This document shows, in pieces, positions 5,320 to 5,856 of a stretch of 5,856 nt of DNA. Position 1 is the stretch's first letter. Each line of letters opens with the position of its first letter. The notes beneath the pieces were generated by a model. It worked only from the letters and a program-made list of their open reading frames with translations. It searched no databases and was not told the DNA's origin. This DNA is from Acidobacteriota bacterium (GTDB lineage Bacteria > Acidobacteriota > UBA6911), in the NCBI GenBank assembly GCA_017860075.1, contig JAFNAH010000108.1, forward strand, positions 1 to 5,856. Direction: 5' to 3'. The translations under genes were made by a program, and so were the position numbers.

Positions 5320-5856
5320 CTATCCATCTCCCGTGTGACATTCGGCCCGACGGAAATGTTCCCGCATGATCTCGATCTCCCGGAGTATCCGGGCCGGCAT
5401 ATCAGCCAGGGCTACCACCATCGGGACATACTCCACGTTGCCGCTGGGAACAGGGGGGCCGAGCGCGCGAAACCCAAGTCGTTCATAGATCGCGACCCGC
5501 CTGACGTAGCCGGAGATCAGCAGGTGTGTGAAGCCATTTGCGCAGGCATATTCCTGGACGTGCCAGAGAAGCCCGGCAAATACCATTCTCTGGCGTTCTT
5601 CCGGAGCGATCGCGAGCAGCCGGACTTCGAGAGGCCTTCCACCAATCGATCCCAGGAGCGAGGGGTCAGCCAGACGCTGAGCGGTCGAGAACGGCGGCTC
5701 TCCGTGGACGGTCACCATACCGACGACGCGGTCGTCGCGGAGCGCGATCAGGTAGGTGTTCTTCTGATCGAACTTGTCCACGAGCCTTCCTGAACCGTCG
5801 CCGCTGTGCTGGCCGAGTTCAGTGACAAATGTCGCATAGTTGAGGCGATAGACCTG
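5320..5856 (-). CDS. GNAT-fold N-acyltransferase, C-terminal part (5' end outside window)
   Basis: The minus-strand frame is open to the window edge and ends in TAG. The GTG at 5781 is probably internal, because the 25 codons before it look like real protein (QVYRLNYATFVTELGQH). That opening resembles the acyl-CoA N-acyltransferase fold shared by GNAT enzymes and FeeM/LuxI-type acyl synthases. The conserved core follows: DKFDQKNTYLIALRDD, VVGMVTVHGEPPFS, then LEVRLLAIAPEERQR and the GNAT-like end RRVAIYERLGFRALGPP. The expected reaction is transfer of an acyl group from acyl-CoA or acyl carrier protein to an amine; the substrate cannot be read from sequence. The RxxG/A acyl-CoA loop is imperfect (EERQRMVFAG). 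Visible length is 178 residues. The gene converges on the symporter and is probably a separate transcription unit. Confidence 0.8.
   Translation of the reverse strand, partial: QVYRLNYATFVTELGQHSGDGSGRLVDKFDQKNTYLIALRDDRVVGMVTVHGEPPFSTAQRLADPSLLGSIGGRPLEVRLLAIAPEERQRMVFAGLLWHVQEYACANGFTHLLISGYVRRVAIYERLGFRALGPPVPSGNVEYVPMVVALADMPARILREIEIMREHFRRAECHTGDG

Noticed and set aside
5335..5793. 152-codon plus-strand open frame opposite the acyltransferase
   Set aside because: The minus-strand frame shows GNAT motifs and runs on beyond the window. The plus-strand product has no family resemblance.

Overview
The window is about 5.9 kb of GC-rich bacterial DNA. Four plus-strand genes are followed by one convergent minus-strand gene, and both outer genes run off the window. 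The content points to a Gram-negative, probably anaerobic or facultative bacterium. Divergent uroporphyrinogen-decarboxylase-fold proteins beside an SSS symporter, together with short tandem repeats and GC palindromes between genes, remind me of the PVC group (Kiritimatiellota, Lentisphaerota, Verrucomicrobiota, Planctomycetota). That placement is an impression, not a proof.

Layout. (1) Bases 1-1010 hold the C-terminal part of a protein with two cyclic-nucleotide-binding-like domains. It overlaps the next gene in an ATGA stop/start junction. (2) Bases 1007-2041 encode an MtaA/CmuA-type member of the URO-D superfamily with a complete His-X-Cys...Cys zinc site. (3) Bases 2042-2174 hold two strong GC hairpins and the ribosome-binding site of the next gene. 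(4) Bases 2175-3278 encode a second, very different URO-D-fold protein that lacks the canonical zinc-thiolate motif. (5) Bases 3279-3476 hold a GAC-NTR hexamer repeat present in two inverted arms, and a possible 43-codon ORF whose TGA overlaps the next ATG. (6) Bases 3477-5192 encode a 571-residue SSS-family sodium:solute symporter. (7) Bases 5193-5319 hold a GC palindrome able to form alternative hairpins, a heptamer tandem repeat and a 14-bp palindrome. (8) Bases 5320-5856 on the minus strand encode the C-terminal 178 residues of a GNAT-fold acyltransferase.

How the genes may work together. The URO-D/MtaA fold is used to move methyl groups between corrinoid and thiol or folate carriers, and the symporter could import the methylated or sugar-like substrate. 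A Na+-coupled uptake and demethylation module is therefore a reasonable hypothesis. However, no corrinoid protein, substrate-specific methyltransferase or reactivase lies in the window, so the pathway remains inferred. The structured spacers suggest that the four plus-strand genes are not one uniformly expressed operon.

I see no RNA gene, CRISPR array, transposase or phage gene. The most unusual non-coding feature is the inverted hexamer repeat upstream of the symporter.
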